Positions 7,759 to 15,398 of a DNA stretch of 19,344 bases are shown in pieces. The notes beneath the pieces are model-generated. The model searched no databases. It had not been told where the DNA came from and was given only the letters and a program-made list of their open reading frames with translations. Position numbers and translations under genes: made by a program. Positions within the stretch are counted from its first letter, which is position 1. Every line of letters begins with the position of its first letter. The stretch covers positions 1-19,344 of the forward strand of contig DATIXD010000397.1 in assembly GCA_035518875.1 (NCBI GenBank), given 5' to 3'. The stretch is from DATIXD01 sp035518875 (GTDB lineage: Bacteria > Pseudomonadota > Gammaproteobacteria > Methylococcales > Methylococcaceae).

Positions 7759-8362
7759 AGGCTTTAACAAGGAAACTTGATTACCAACCGTCAGGACGTT
7801 CGAAGAGCCGGCTCAATGAGGACGCACAGCGGGCACATGGTAACGCGCGGCTTTGCAGCGACGGTTTCAACGATCGCGCTGATGAAACCATTTAGCAGTG
7901 GTTGTCACAAACCTAGGCCTTGCCGCTACATCAGCCTTTGGGTTCGTTGATAGATATGTCCCTGCTGTGGCGGTTGCTGCGCCCGTGGTGTCGGGGAGAC
8001 GCCGTCCTCCCCGCACATCATGCTCATGCGGGCAGGTTCTATGGCGAACCCGATCAACACCGGGGTGCTTTCCTATCCGAAGTAGCGTCATTCCTTCGCC
8101 ACTGCGACGATGACGAGGTCTGCACGGGTCATTTGGCCGCATAAATGAAACTTTCGTTTTCTGGTCGCCGTTGGGTTCCTCTGAGAATTGGTGATCTTCG
8201 CCAAACTCCCAGAGCTGAACCTTGTCCGACCCCTCTCAGCGGATGGAAGAACGTCTTAAGTCATGACGCCTACATTCGCTTGAACCAATTTGCTGCACCC
8301 AACAGAACGGCTTTGCAACGCCCAAAGAGTTCGGAATCCCAACGATCCATTCGTGCTTCACG
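7759..8362. other. 604-bp stretch without a supportable gene
   Basis: Nothing recognisable was found between the VTT and CPBP genes. A plus-strand frame ending at 8144 (62 codons from an ATG at 7956; FYGEPDQHRGAFLSEVASFL) has a protein-like look but no ribosome-binding site or family, and could be a gene remnant. A minus-strand frame over 7867-8142 looks like its shadow. No RNA gene, hairpin terminator or long repeat was seen. Confidence 0.5.
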
Positions 8363-9244
8363 ATGCACCATTCCCGCCTGCCCCTCTTGTTCTTCGCGCC
8401 CTTGGTTTACCTGTTGGGTTGCCTTTGCATTGCCGCTTTCTTGGCTTATCCACTTTATTTTTCCGTTGCCCAAGATGTTGATTTTCATTTTTTAGTTGAC
8501 AGAGGTGCCGAACTCGTTTTAGTGCTCGGGCTTTTCCCACTCGGGTGGTGGCTTGGCATCGGCAGAGCGGAACTTGGGCTCGCCGTACCGCCCAGCCATA
8601 TTCTGTCCCAAATGGCACGCGGATTTGTGATCGGCGCCCTGATGTTAGGAGCCCACGTCATGGTGCTTCTGCTTCTCGACATCCGCGTCATCGATCCGGG
8701 CAAACTGATACCCGGAAGAATCATCAACGTGATATGCAAGTCGTTTGTTCTCGGGTTTATTATTGCATCGATCGAAGAGACGGTTTTCAGGGGATTCCTG
8801 CTCGGAGCCATCATCCGGAAAGCCAGTCGCGCTTACGCCGTCTTGATCAGTGCATTCTATTTCAGTGCGTTACACTTCCTGCATACCAACTTAAGGCCGG
8901 AATCTGATCAGGTTCACTGGTATTCAGGATTTGTCTTGCTGCTGGATGCTTTCCGTCAGCTTATTCAGGCGGATTTAGATTCGTTTCTCGCGTTGTTGAC
9001 CAGTGGCATCTTCCTCGCCTGCGTGAGATTCCTGGTTGCCTCAGGTGGATTGGGTTACTGCATCGGTTTGCATGCGGGGTGGGTCTTCATAATCAAAACA
9101 TCAAAATCGTTCTCTGACCGGATGACTGAACCGTTCTGGACGCATATGGCGAGCAACTTCGACGGCATTATTGGCTATTTGTCCGTTGCCTGGCTCAGTG
9201 TCATCATTGTACTCTTGACCATCAGGCTCAGGCGGAAAGTTTGA
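8363..9244 (+). CDS. CPBP-family intramembrane metalloprotease (CAAX protease / Abi type)
   Basis: This is a 293-residue polytopic membrane protein with the three signatures of CPBP glutamic intramembrane proteases: EETVFRG (138-144, motif EExxxR), FSALH (167-171, motif FxxxH) and a late-helix His (CIGLHAGW, H237). The Glu pair and the two His residues form the presumed active site. About eight hydrophobic segments are visible, and an insert of roughly 40 residues separates motif 2 from the last signature. Bacterial members act in protein maturation, bacteriocin immunity or polysaccharide/exosortase-linked systems; the role here is unknown. The chosen ATG directly precedes the first helix and has no good Shine-Dalgarno sequence. 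The gene stands alone on the plus strand, followed by 100 bp and a MITE. Confidence 0.85.
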   Translation: MHHSRLPLLFFAPLVYLLGCLCIAAFLAYPLYFSVAQDVDFHFLVDRGAELVLVLGLFPLGWWLGIGRAELGLAVPPSHILSQMARGFVIGALMLGAHVMVLLLLDIRVIDPGKLIPGRIINVICKSFVLGFIIASIEETVFRGFLLGAIIRKASRAYAVLISAFYFSALHFLHTNLRPESDQVHWYSGFVLLLDAFRQLIQADLDSFLALLTSGIFLACVRFLVASGGLGYCIGLHAGWVFIIKTSKSFSDRMTEPFWTHMASNFDGIIGYLSVAWLSVIIVLLTIRLRRKV

Positions 9245-9344
9245 GGAGCCACAAAAAGTTCATCGTGTCTGACTTTGCTTACTCACCGCTCATCAGCCCG
9301 AGCGTTTTCTGCTGTGCGCTCCGGATCACGGGCGGATCCGCCGC

Positions 9345-9476
9345 TAGTGAAACGTCCCTTACAAACCTTTAGTTATGTTTGGGCAAATGGAATGATGTCT
9401 TGGAAGACTTCTTTGGTTTTAAAGCCGTCATTTAGTGGGGTCTCATAACTAAACAAATGTCGGGGACGTTACACTA
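9345..9476. mobile_element. IS630-type MITE, about 132 bp including TA target duplications
   Basis: The left end CTAGTGAAACGTCCC (9344-9358) and the right end GGGACGTTACACTAG (9463-9477) are inverted copies with one mismatch. Both are bordered by TA, the target duplication of IS630/Tc1 elements. A second inner inverted pair, TTAGTTATG near 9370 and CATAACTAA near 9446, extends the terminal repeats to about 35 bp with small differences. The last 27 bases (9451-9477) match the 3' end of the transposase remnant at 1478-1504 at 25 positions. There is no coding sequence inside. This is a non-autonomous derivative probably mobilised by the same IS family. Confidence 0.8.
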
Positions 9477-9556
9477 GGAGATGGACACCCCGTTCAAGCG
9501 GGGGCCGGACTCCATCGAGCTTGCAGGGGTATCACACGGAGAATACAGTAATCCCC

Positions 9557-10125
9557 ATGAGCCAAACCCATGCCGTCATTCGGTCAACGCCTTACGAACA
9601 GTTGCTCGCCCTGCCCGAGAATCTGGTGGGCGAAATCATCGGCGGCCAACTTCATACGCAACCCCGTCCTCCGGGCCGCATGGTGTGGCGGAAAAAGGAC
9701 TCACCATCGAATTGGGCGGCCCTTTTGACAAAGGAAGAGGCGGCCCCGGCGGCCGGTGGATATTGGGGGAGCCGGAGGTTCACTTCATCCGGGATACGGA
9801 AGTGGCCGTACCCGACCTGGCCGGGTGGCGGCGCGAGCGGATGCCCTTGATCCCTGAGGATCACCGTTTCGAGGTGGTTCCTGATTGGGTCTGCGAAATT
9901 CTGTCGCCTTCAACGGTGAAGAAAGACCGTATTCTGAAGCTGCCGCTCTACGCCCGTTATGGCGTCGCCCATGCCTGGCTGCTCGATCCCGTGGCGCGCA
10001 CTCTGGAGGCGTTCGAGTTGCGTGAGGGCGCGTGGACATTGATCGGCAGTTTGAAGGATGAAGATGCGGTTTGTCTGGCCCCCTTTGCAGCGATCAGCTT
10101 TTCGCTTGCCGAGTTGTGGGTTTAA
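9557..10125 (+). pseudogene. Uma2-family (DUF820) endonuclease-like gene, frameshifted
   Basis: Uma2 proteins have a PD-(D/E)XK restriction-endonuclease fold and mostly unknown function. The N-terminus starts at the ATG at 9557 (MSQTHAVIRSTPYEQLLALP, then EIIGGQLHTQPRP). At about 9674-9681 the family reading continues in the preceding frame: VAEKGLTIELGGPFDKGRGG, then EPEVHF, VPDLAGWRRERMP (with the catalytic Asp), CEILSPST (with the catalytic Glu), YARYGVAHAWLLDP and a normal C-terminus at 10125. The net change equals loss of one base in the stretch GGGCCGCAT. The rest is intact, so this is either a recent pseudogene or a base-calling error. It is convergent with the lyase gene. Confidence 0.82.
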
Positions 10126-10141
10126 AGGATCATAAATTCAT

Positions 10142-10231
10142 TGGGCTTCGCTGCCCAGTTTTCGTAGGGTGGGCAGACTTTTACTGCCCACCAAAAGCGG
10201 CGGCCAAACCAAGAGGCGTTTGCCCACCCTA
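10142..10231. repeat. Palindromic intergenic repeat (TAGGGTGGGCA / TGCCCACCCTA)
   Basis: An 11-bp perfect inverted repeat brackets 10165-10231: TAGGGTGGGCA at 10165-10175 and TGCCCACCCTA at 10221-10231. Inside it an extra TGCCCACC (10185-10192) pairs with the left arm over a 9-nt loop. A further small hairpin, TGGGC-ttcgct-GCCCA, lies at 10142-10157. The element fills the gap between convergent genes and may act as a bidirectional terminator. Its outermost right arm includes the TAG stop of the minus-strand lyase gene. REP-like or MITE-like elements of this sort are often multicopy, but copy number cannot be judged here. Confidence 0.7.
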
Positions 10232-11770
10232 TCTGTCTTCCGATGTCGGGCAGCGCTCGCGGGCCGTCCGTAACAGCGCCTCCTCCGCCGTTCGCAGTCG
10301 CTGGCGGCGGTCGCCGAGCCACGCATCAGCCTCTACCAAAGCGCGCTCGCATTCACTGACCATCTCACCCATGACCTCGGGCGCCGCGCCTCCCGGTGCG
10401 GCGCGTGCCAAAATGGCGGCTTCAGGATCTAGGGCATTACGAAGGGCCGTCTGGGAGAGTTCGATCCGATGGCCTATTACCCGCTCCGCAGCCGCTGCTA
10501 ACTCCTGAGGCGTGAGCTGTTTGAGATCACCGTCCGCAAGATGACTGCGCACGAGATAGCCGACCAGCCGGTGCGCCTCGCGAAAATCGAGACCGCTTTG
10601 CAGAACCAGCGTCTCGGCGAGATCGGTTGCGAGCGCGAAGCCATGGTCGAGCCGTTCGCGCCCGCACTGCTCATTGAATGTCAGCAAGCGCATGACCTCG
10701 CCCATGAGTCCCACCGCATCACGCGTATCCTCGACTGCGCGCGGGATCAGCCCATAGAGCGTCAGGCGGTTGTCCGGTTGCCCCGAGGGGGTGCGGCCCG
10801 CTGCCGCGCTCGCCGCGAGGGTGCCGATCATCGTGCTCGCCAGGCCGCGGACATGGGTTAGGGCGAATGGATTCTTCTTTTGCGGCATGATCTTGCTGGC
10901 GCGGGCGTGACTGTCGTCAAGCTCGACCAGGGCGAATTCTTCGGTGGCAAAGATTTGTAGATCTTCGGCCAGGCGGTCGAAATTGATCAGAATCGCGGTT
11001 AGCGTGGCGGCCGCCTCGATCGGAAGATCGGGCTGCCACATGGCATCGCGGGCATGGGTCACGAGTCCGTCGAAACCCAGAAACTCGCGCAGGCGCTCGC
11101 GATCTTGCGGCAAACGCGAGCCGTTGGTACTGCCGCAGCCGGCGGGACTTCGATTCACCCGCCCGTAAAGTGCCCGGACGCGATCGAGATCGCGCAGCAC
11201 AGGATAGGCAAATCCGAGCAGGTAATGGCCGAAGCTGGTCGGCTGCGCCGACTGTAGATACGTATAGTCCGGCATCAAAGCCGTACGAAACTCGTGGGCC
11301 CGCGCGATGATCGCCCTTCCCGTCGTTGTCAGCGCCTCAGCCAAGCCGAGCAAGCCTGCGCGCACTTTGATCAGAAACGCCGTCGTGGTCGCCTCGCGCC
11401 GCGCCCGTCCCGCTCCCAGCCAAGTGCTCGCGCCGGTCTGGGTGACTAACCACGCCTCCCGGTTGGTGTAGAGGTCGCCCCTGGCCGGGTCAAGGGTAAA
11501 ATCGGCAGGTCGTTCGTGGAGTTTCAAGAGCGCGGTGAGCAGTTCCCGACCGGCTTCCCGCGGAACGATGCCCGCCTCCATCATCATCAGGGTGTGAGCA
11601 AGATCGACCAAGCCCATGGCCTCGAACAGGCCCTCTTGCTCCTCAAGCTCTTTTTTAAATGCGGCGTCAACGAGCAAGGCGGATGGCCCGGCGCCGAGGC
11701 GCGCGCCCACCTCGAGCTCCTGCTCCGATACCGGGGTTCGGCCAGACCCCTGGCTATTTGATGAAAACAT
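10229..11770 (-). CDS. Aspartase/fumarase-superfamily lyase, argininosuccinate-lyase-like; candidate CoM-biosynthesis lyase
   Basis: This 513-residue protein has the ArgH layout. GRARREATTTAF (121-132) stands in place of ArgH's G-R-S-R-N-D, YTYLQSAQPTSFGHYLLGF (169-187) in place of T-H-L-Q-x-A-Q-P, and ASKIMPQKKNP (291-301) is the superfamily Ser loop. The Ser, the PQKKNP block and the Gln-rich helix are kept. The catalytic His of ArgH is Tyr171, the R-N-D block is altered, and the residue after the catalytic Ser is Lys. It is therefore unlikely to be a true argininosuccinate lyase. Bacterial CoM synthesis uses aspartase/fumarase-family enzymes after phosphosulfolactate synthase, including phosphate elimination. 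Direct overlap with comA (17 nt) points to that role. I chose the ATG at 11770 (AAGGG 9-10 nt upstream); a GTG at 11782 is possible. Confidence 0.82.
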   Translation of the reverse strand: MFSSNSQGSGRTPVSEQELEVGARLGAGPSALLVDAAFKKELEEQEGLFEAMGLVDLAHTLMMMEAGIVPREAGRELLTALLKLHERPADFTLDPARGDLYTNREAWLVTQTGASTWLGAGRARREATTTAFLIKVRAGLLGLAEALTTTGRAIIARAHEFRTALMPDYTYLQSAQPTSFGHYLLGFAYPVLRDLDRVRALYGRVNRSPAGCGSTNGSRLPQDRERLREFLGFDGLVTHARDAMWQPDLPIEAAATLTAILINFDRLAEDLQIFATEEFALVELDDSHARASKIMPQKKNPFALTHVRGLASTMIGTLAASAAAGRTPSGQPDNRLTLYGLIPRAVEDTRDAVGLMGEVMRLLTFNEQCGRERLDHGFALATDLAETLVLQSGLDFREAHRLVGYLVRSHLADGDLKQLTPQELAAAAERVIGHRIELSQTALRNALDPEAAILARAAPGGAAPEVMGEMVSECERALVEADAWLGDRRQRLRTAEEALLRTARERCPTSEDR

Positions 11771-12701
11771 CCGTGTTTTCACCCTTGCGGGCGCTCGCGT
11801 CCCAGCCCGCTTTCGGCGGATTGGTCTTGTCGGCAATGAGACTTATCGTTGCCTCGCCGGGCTTGGGTTCGACGACCTTGGGGTCCCAGGCGCCTGAGCG
11901 CACCAGTTCGTCGGTGACCGTGTGCAGGGTGTCGAAGCGCAGCCGGCAGCGCAAGGCTTCGACCGCCAACAACTGGTCGGGGTGGATGTTGCCGAGTCCA
12001 ACATTGGTACCGTATCTTCGGATCAAATAGGCCTGCTGGTCCTTGAGCGGGGCCTCCCAGACCAATCGGTCCGCAGCCGTTCCCAGGGTCTGGCAGATCG
12101 TCGTCACAGCCTCGTCGATGACCTGGCCGTGCTCGCCGTAGATCCCCACCGCTCGACCGGACTCCCGGCCTTCCACCACAACCCAGCGCGCACCGTGTTC
12201 CAGATCCTCCAGGGCCTGCTCGGCGATCTCTGCCGCCGTAGGCTGCTGCCTCGGGTCTTTCTTTCCGACCTCGGTGATGGGAACGAGCCCGGCGTCGAGC
12301 GCGCAATGAATGATGTTCTTGCGGCGGAAGGCCGGCATCGGAATGGTGCCATCGGAGATCTCCACGGCGCCGAAACCTAAAGTCTTGGCGTGCTTCATGT
12401 AATCGCGGCAGTGCCGCTCGACTAGTGCGACCTCGAGCAACGTACCGCCCGGGAAGGTCAGAATGTCATGCTCTTCCAGCAGCGCCAACTTCTGTTGCAG
12501 CGCCTGTTTGGTAAGGAACACCGAGGTCCCGAAGCCGAATTTCCAGTGGTCGATGCAATGAGCCGCCAGTTCAAGGGTATCGCGAAGCAGGCCTAGGCCC
12601 ACACCCGTGTCGATGACCATCGTCACCCCGGCGGCTCTGGGCTTTTGCGTGCGATCGCCGATGAGGCTCTTAATGATGGGATCCCAGGCGAGCTCAGGCA
12701 T
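11754..12701 (-). CDS. comA: Phosphosulfolactate synthase (ComA family), first step of CoM biosynthesis
   Basis: ComA joins sulfite to phosphoenolpyruvate, giving (2R)-phospho-3-sulfolactate (EC 4.4.1.19). The 315-residue protein is a TIM-barrel enzyme with all family blocks: KPRAAGVTMVIDTG (20-33), IDHWKFGFGTS (50-60, with the proposed catalytic Lys), FPGGTLLEVA (83-92), VEISDGTIPMP (113-123) and ITEVGKKD (142-149). It is somewhat longer at the C-terminus than archaeal forms of about 250 residues. I chose the ATG at 12701, overlapping the previous stop by 8 nt (ATGCCTGA). A GTG at 12710 is less likely. Lying in an operon with CoM-dependent epoxide enzymes, it should supply the cofactor locally, like xcbB1 of Xanthobacter autotrophicus Py2. 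A role in spore sulfolactate, as for Bacillus YitD, is not supported here. Confidence 0.92.
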   Translation of the reverse strand: MPELAWDPIIKSLIGDRTQKPRAAGVTMVIDTGVGLGLLRDTLELAAHCIDHWKFGFGTSVFLTKQALQQKLALLEEHDILTFPGGTLLEVALVERHCRDYMKHAKTLGFGAVEISDGTIPMPAFRRKNIIHCALDAGLVPITEVGKKDPRQQPTAAEIAEQALEDLEHGARWVVVEGRESGRAVGIYGEHGQVIDEAVTTICQTLGTAADRLVWEAPLKDQQAYLIRRYGTNVGLGNIHPDQLLAVEALRCRLRFDTLHTVTDELVRSGAWDPKVVEPKPGEATISLIADKTNPPKAGWDASARKGENTDVFIK

Positions 12702-13605
12702 ACTCCACACCCCGCGAGAGGAGGCCCAGGGCCTGTTCGACCATAGTCAGGTCGGCGCCCCAGGGCACCACCGCCGTCATCCCTTCTTGTTCGATGTCAA
12801 ACTCGAGTAGACAGCATTTGAGCAGGGTCGGTCGGTCCTCGACGTGCGCGAGCTTGCGCGGACACATCTCCACGCGCGGCGGCTCATCCCCGTAGTAATG
12901 GCGGTGAAACTGGAGACTGCGCTCGCACCCGATCAGGGTCCACGGGTGGCGTTCCGGGGGGCGCTCATCGAGAAAGTACACGGGCGCACCGAGTTCATCG
13001 AGGCCCCCGGAGCGGCAGGGAACGAGATAAGCCTCCGCCTGGACCTGCCTACAAAGTTCGCGCAGGTCGATGCGCTCCAGCTCCAAACAGATCGGCGGGA
13101 GATCGGCATAGCTCAGGACGTGTTCGGCCATTTTGAAGAGCTTCGGGGGCTCCGGGGGGGCGACCTCCACGACCCGCACAACCACGGGATCGGGACGGTG
13201 GATAATGTTGATATGATCGAAGGCGCCTTGAACGACCGCGGTCCGATCCGACCCGACGCCGTGCGCCCGCGCCAGCTTGGCGAGCGCCGAGCGGTTGGCC
13301 GGGTCGGTATCGGGCGACTGTATGAATACGCAATCGGCGGGTAAGGCCAGCACCTCCACGGCCTCCACACGGGTGAACAATGCCTCGGATTCGGCCCGCT
13401 GCACGGCCGCAACCACCACCTCGTCCGCCTTGTGCAGGACCACGACGTCCGTGCGCCGATACACTTCCCGCGCCAGCAAATGTGCACTGACCGCCGCCTC
13501 GGTCAAGGCACCTTCATAGGGTTGATAGCTCACTCGACGATAAGGCAAGGGCACGAAGTTCTTCTGACATTTTAGATTCCCGACCTTTAACGCCTCACCG
13601 CCCAT
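12694..13605 (-). CDS. Unrecognised Cys-rich protein, 303 aa, between CoA-transferase and comA
   Basis: I do not recognise the family. I chose the ATG at 13605 because GGAGG lies 5 nt upstream and it starts 16 nt after the CoA-transferase stop; a longer frame reaches 13674 without a ribosome-binding site. There is no signal peptide or membrane helix, so it is probably cytosolic. It carries nine Cys (13, 92, 173, 185, 197, 227, 248, 264, 265) and a His/Tyr-rich stretch, CERSLQFHRHYYGDEPP, at 227-243 that ends near C248, a possible metal or thiol site. The middle (RVVEVAPPEPPKLFKMAEHV) has a beta-strand/proline character. It overlaps comA by 8 nt, so it is likely needed together with CoM synthesis or CoM-adduct processing, for instance in decarboxylation, thiolation or reduction. 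No known PLP- or cofactor-binding motif is visible. Confidence 0.85.
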   Translation of the reverse strand: MGGEALKVGNLKCQKNFVPLPYRRVSYQPYEGALTEAAVSAHLLAREVYRRTDVVVLHKADEVVVAAVQRAESEALFTRVEAVEVLALPADCVFIQSPDTDPANRSALAKLARAHGVGSDRTAVVQGAFDHINIIHRPDPVVVRVVEVAPPEPPKLFKMAEHVLSYADLPPICLELERIDLRELCRQVQAEAYLVPCRSGGLDELGAPVYFLDERPPERHPWTLIGCERSLQFHRHYYGDEPPRVEMCPRKLAHVEDRPTLLKCCLLEFDIEQEGMTAVVPWGADLTMVEQALGLLSRGVEYA

Positions 13606-13621
13606 CGCTGCCTCCCCCGGT

Positions 13622-14473
13622 TCAGGCCAGCGCAAAACTACGCGCCCGTTCCTGAGGCGCCAGTTCCCGCTCATGGATTCTCAGCGGGTCCAGATTCCGA
13701 ATCAAATCCACCATCTCCGGCCTAGGCAAAGGGACTGGGCCGAGGTCCTCGCGCACCGGAAAATCAAACCCCGTGTTCTCGCGCACCTCAGCGACATCGA
13801 CATCCGGATAAAGCGCGGCAAGGCGCGCGTGGCCGGATTCGTCGAAATCGAAGACCCCGAGCTCGGTGACGATGTTATCCGGTCCCTGACCCCGATAGCC
13901 CATCTCGGAGCGGCTCTTGCCCTTGGCGCTTCGATGCCCCACGCTGGTGATGAAATCGCAATCCTCCACCAGTCTAAATCGGCGTCGGCCTTTGCCATCG
14001 AGGCTCGCCCGGTGGGCGCCGGTCCAAATGGTCACATGCGCCACATCGCAGGACAGGTTGCAACCGCCGCCCCCGCCCGGCAGCTTGAGCTGCAGTTGCT
14101 CGTGCCCGAGTCGGGTCACGTTCATGTTGCCCCAGCGGTCGATCTGCAGGCCGGAGAGAAACATTCGGCCGACCCGACCGCTCGCGGCCAAGTCGAACAG
14201 TTCTTCGATGTCGAGGTGGCATTGCGCGCCTTGACTCATGACCCAGTCGTTGGTGGTGGGGGCGAGGAACGGCGGGTTGGGGTTCACCCCATAGGTGGCG
14301 CCGGCCACCAGGACCAGACGCGGGGCATGGGTCTGTTTCGCTAGATGCAGCGCGAGTTGCACGAGGGGTGAGCCGAAGCCGTGGAAGGCCACGATGCCGT
14401 CTTCGACAGTCCGGGCGATCTGGTAGATCATCGCCTCGCTCAGGGTGCAGTATGCTGCGGCTCGATCAGACAT
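13622..14473 (-). CDS. CoA-transferase-like protein, subunit B
   Basis: This 283-residue protein matches the beta subunit of class-I CoA transferases of the GctB/IpdB kind. It has an N-terminal VEDGIVAFHGFGSPLVQLAL (23-42), then GRVGRMFLSGLQIDRWGNMN (99-118; the S/G-x-x-Q-x-D-x-x-G-N-x-N family core) and LPGGGGGCNLSC (131-142). At the place where classical members carry the catalytic Glu (SENG or equivalent) the sequence is VAGATYGVNPNPPF (56-69), with no Glu. It may therefore work like IpdAB-type ring/chain hydrolases, or use a Glu from elsewhere. The start overlaps the subunit A stop by 8 nt. In this operon the pair would plausibly act on the acetoacetate-like product of the carboxylase. 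Confidence 0.82.
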   Translation of the reverse strand: MSDRAAAYCTLSEAMIYQIARTVEDGIVAFHGFGSPLVQLALHLAKQTHAPRLVLVAGATYGVNPNPPFLAPTTNDWVMSQGAQCHLDIEELFDLAASGRVGRMFLSGLQIDRWGNMNVTRLGHEQLQLKLPGGGGGCNLSCDVAHVTIWTGAHRASLDGKGRRRFRLVEDCDFITSVGHRSAKGKSRSEMGYRGQGPDNIVTELGVFDFDESGHARLAALYPDVDVAEVRENTGFDFPVREDLGPVPLPRPEMVDLIRNLDPLRIHERELAPQERARSFALA

Positions 14474-15398
14474 ATAGATTCATCCAGGCGCCTGAACCCT
14501 GCTGCCAGGAGGCGAGGCGCTCGAACGTCTCTGCACCGCCAACGGCCTCCAGGTAGTCGGCATGTGTGGAACAGCCATAGACGTAAGTTCGCAGATAAGA
14601 ATTGCGAAAGCTTTCAGCGCCTCGGCTCGCAAGGCGATAGTATTCGCCGGTGTGCCCGCGGTCATAGGCATACAAGGGATAACAGCTGGTCGGGTGTGCG
14701 CCGTAGGGAACCTCGGTCAAAGCCATGACATAAAAATAGGGAATCGTCACGCCAACTTTCGCAAGCCGCTCGGGCGGCACGATGTTCTCGACCGTGGCAA
14801 TCACCTTTCTCGACGCCTTGGCGAACAGGATGTCGGCGACTGGCGGCCCCTCGATATGCAGGTTACCCTGCGCATCGCCATAGTGGGCATGGAGGATCGC
14901 CACATCGGGCTGGAGCGCTGGAACCAGCACGAGTTCATCCCCGGTGTAGGGGCAGGTCATGGTCCTGAATTCCGGATGCATTTCCATGAACCCCGTACCC
15001 CGGACCGAGCGGATGGGCATAAACGAGAGACCTGCGATCGCGGCGCGCAGTTGCTGTACCAGGGTATAACAACAACTGTCCCGTACCTCGACGGCCCCGG
15101 ATTCGCAGGCCCGCCGGTAATTCGGCGCCATCCCGAAGTCCTGTTCGAATCCCACATAGGACTCGGCGCTCACCGCCACGAGACCCGCTCCGCAGAGCAG
15201 ATCCACATCGATGCCATGGGCCGAACCCACGAGTCTGAGGCCACCGGTACCCTGTCTGATCAGTTCGCGCAAAGCGGCCATGGGTTCGCGCAGGGACAAT
15301 CCGCCGCCGATGGCGACGCAGTCGCCCTCGCGCACGTGGGAGACTAAGTGTGCGAGGTCACAACGCTTGTCGGCTTGGGTATGGATTGCCGTGTTCAT
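14466..15398 (-). CDS. CoA-transferase-like protein, subunit A
   Basis: This 310-residue alpha subunit of the class-I CoA-transferase fold is of the GctA/IpdA type. Blocks are VREGDCVAIGGGLSLREPMA (22-41, the Gly-rich CoA-binding loop), AALRELIRQG, LRLVGSAHGIDVDLLCGAG (54-72), LRAAIAGLSFMPIRSV (117-132) and LVPALQPDVAILHAHYGDAQGN, the usual D-x-x-G-N strand. Its ATG shares ATGA with the SDR stop (4-nt overlap), and subunit B starts inside its last codons, so the three are co-translated. With 2-oxopropyl-CoM carboxylase nearby, activation of acetoacetate (or a longer beta-keto acid) to the CoA ester is the simplest role. The substrate is inferred from context only. Confidence 0.83.
   Translation of the reverse strand: MNTAIHTQADKRCDLAHLVSHVREGDCVAIGGGLSLREPMAALRELIRQGTGGLRLVGSAHGIDVDLLCGAGLVAVSAESYVGFEQDFGMAPNYRRACESGAVEVRDSCCYTLVQQLRAAIAGLSFMPIRSVRGTGFMEMHPEFRTMTCPYTGDELVLVPALQPDVAILHAHYGDAQGNLHIEGPPVADILFAKASRKVIATVENIVPPERLAKVGVTIPYFYVMALTEVPYGAHPTSCYPLYAYDRGHTGEYYRLASRGAESFRNSYLRTYVYGCSTHADYLEAVGGAETFERLASWQQGSGAWMNLYV

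Noticed and set aside
7956..8144. 62-codon plus-strand ORF with a protein-like composition
   Set aside because: No Shine-Dalgarno sequence, no recognised family and too short to support; kept only as a note in the intergenic entry.
10229..11770. Annotation as argininosuccinate lyase (ArgH)
   Set aside because: Catalytic His replaced by Tyr171, R-N-D block altered, and the gene is embedded with comA.
12694..13674. Longer start at 13674 for the unknown protein
   Set aside because: It would overlap the CoA-transferase gene by 53 nt with no ribosome-binding site, whereas the ATG at 13605 has GGAGG at ideal spacing.
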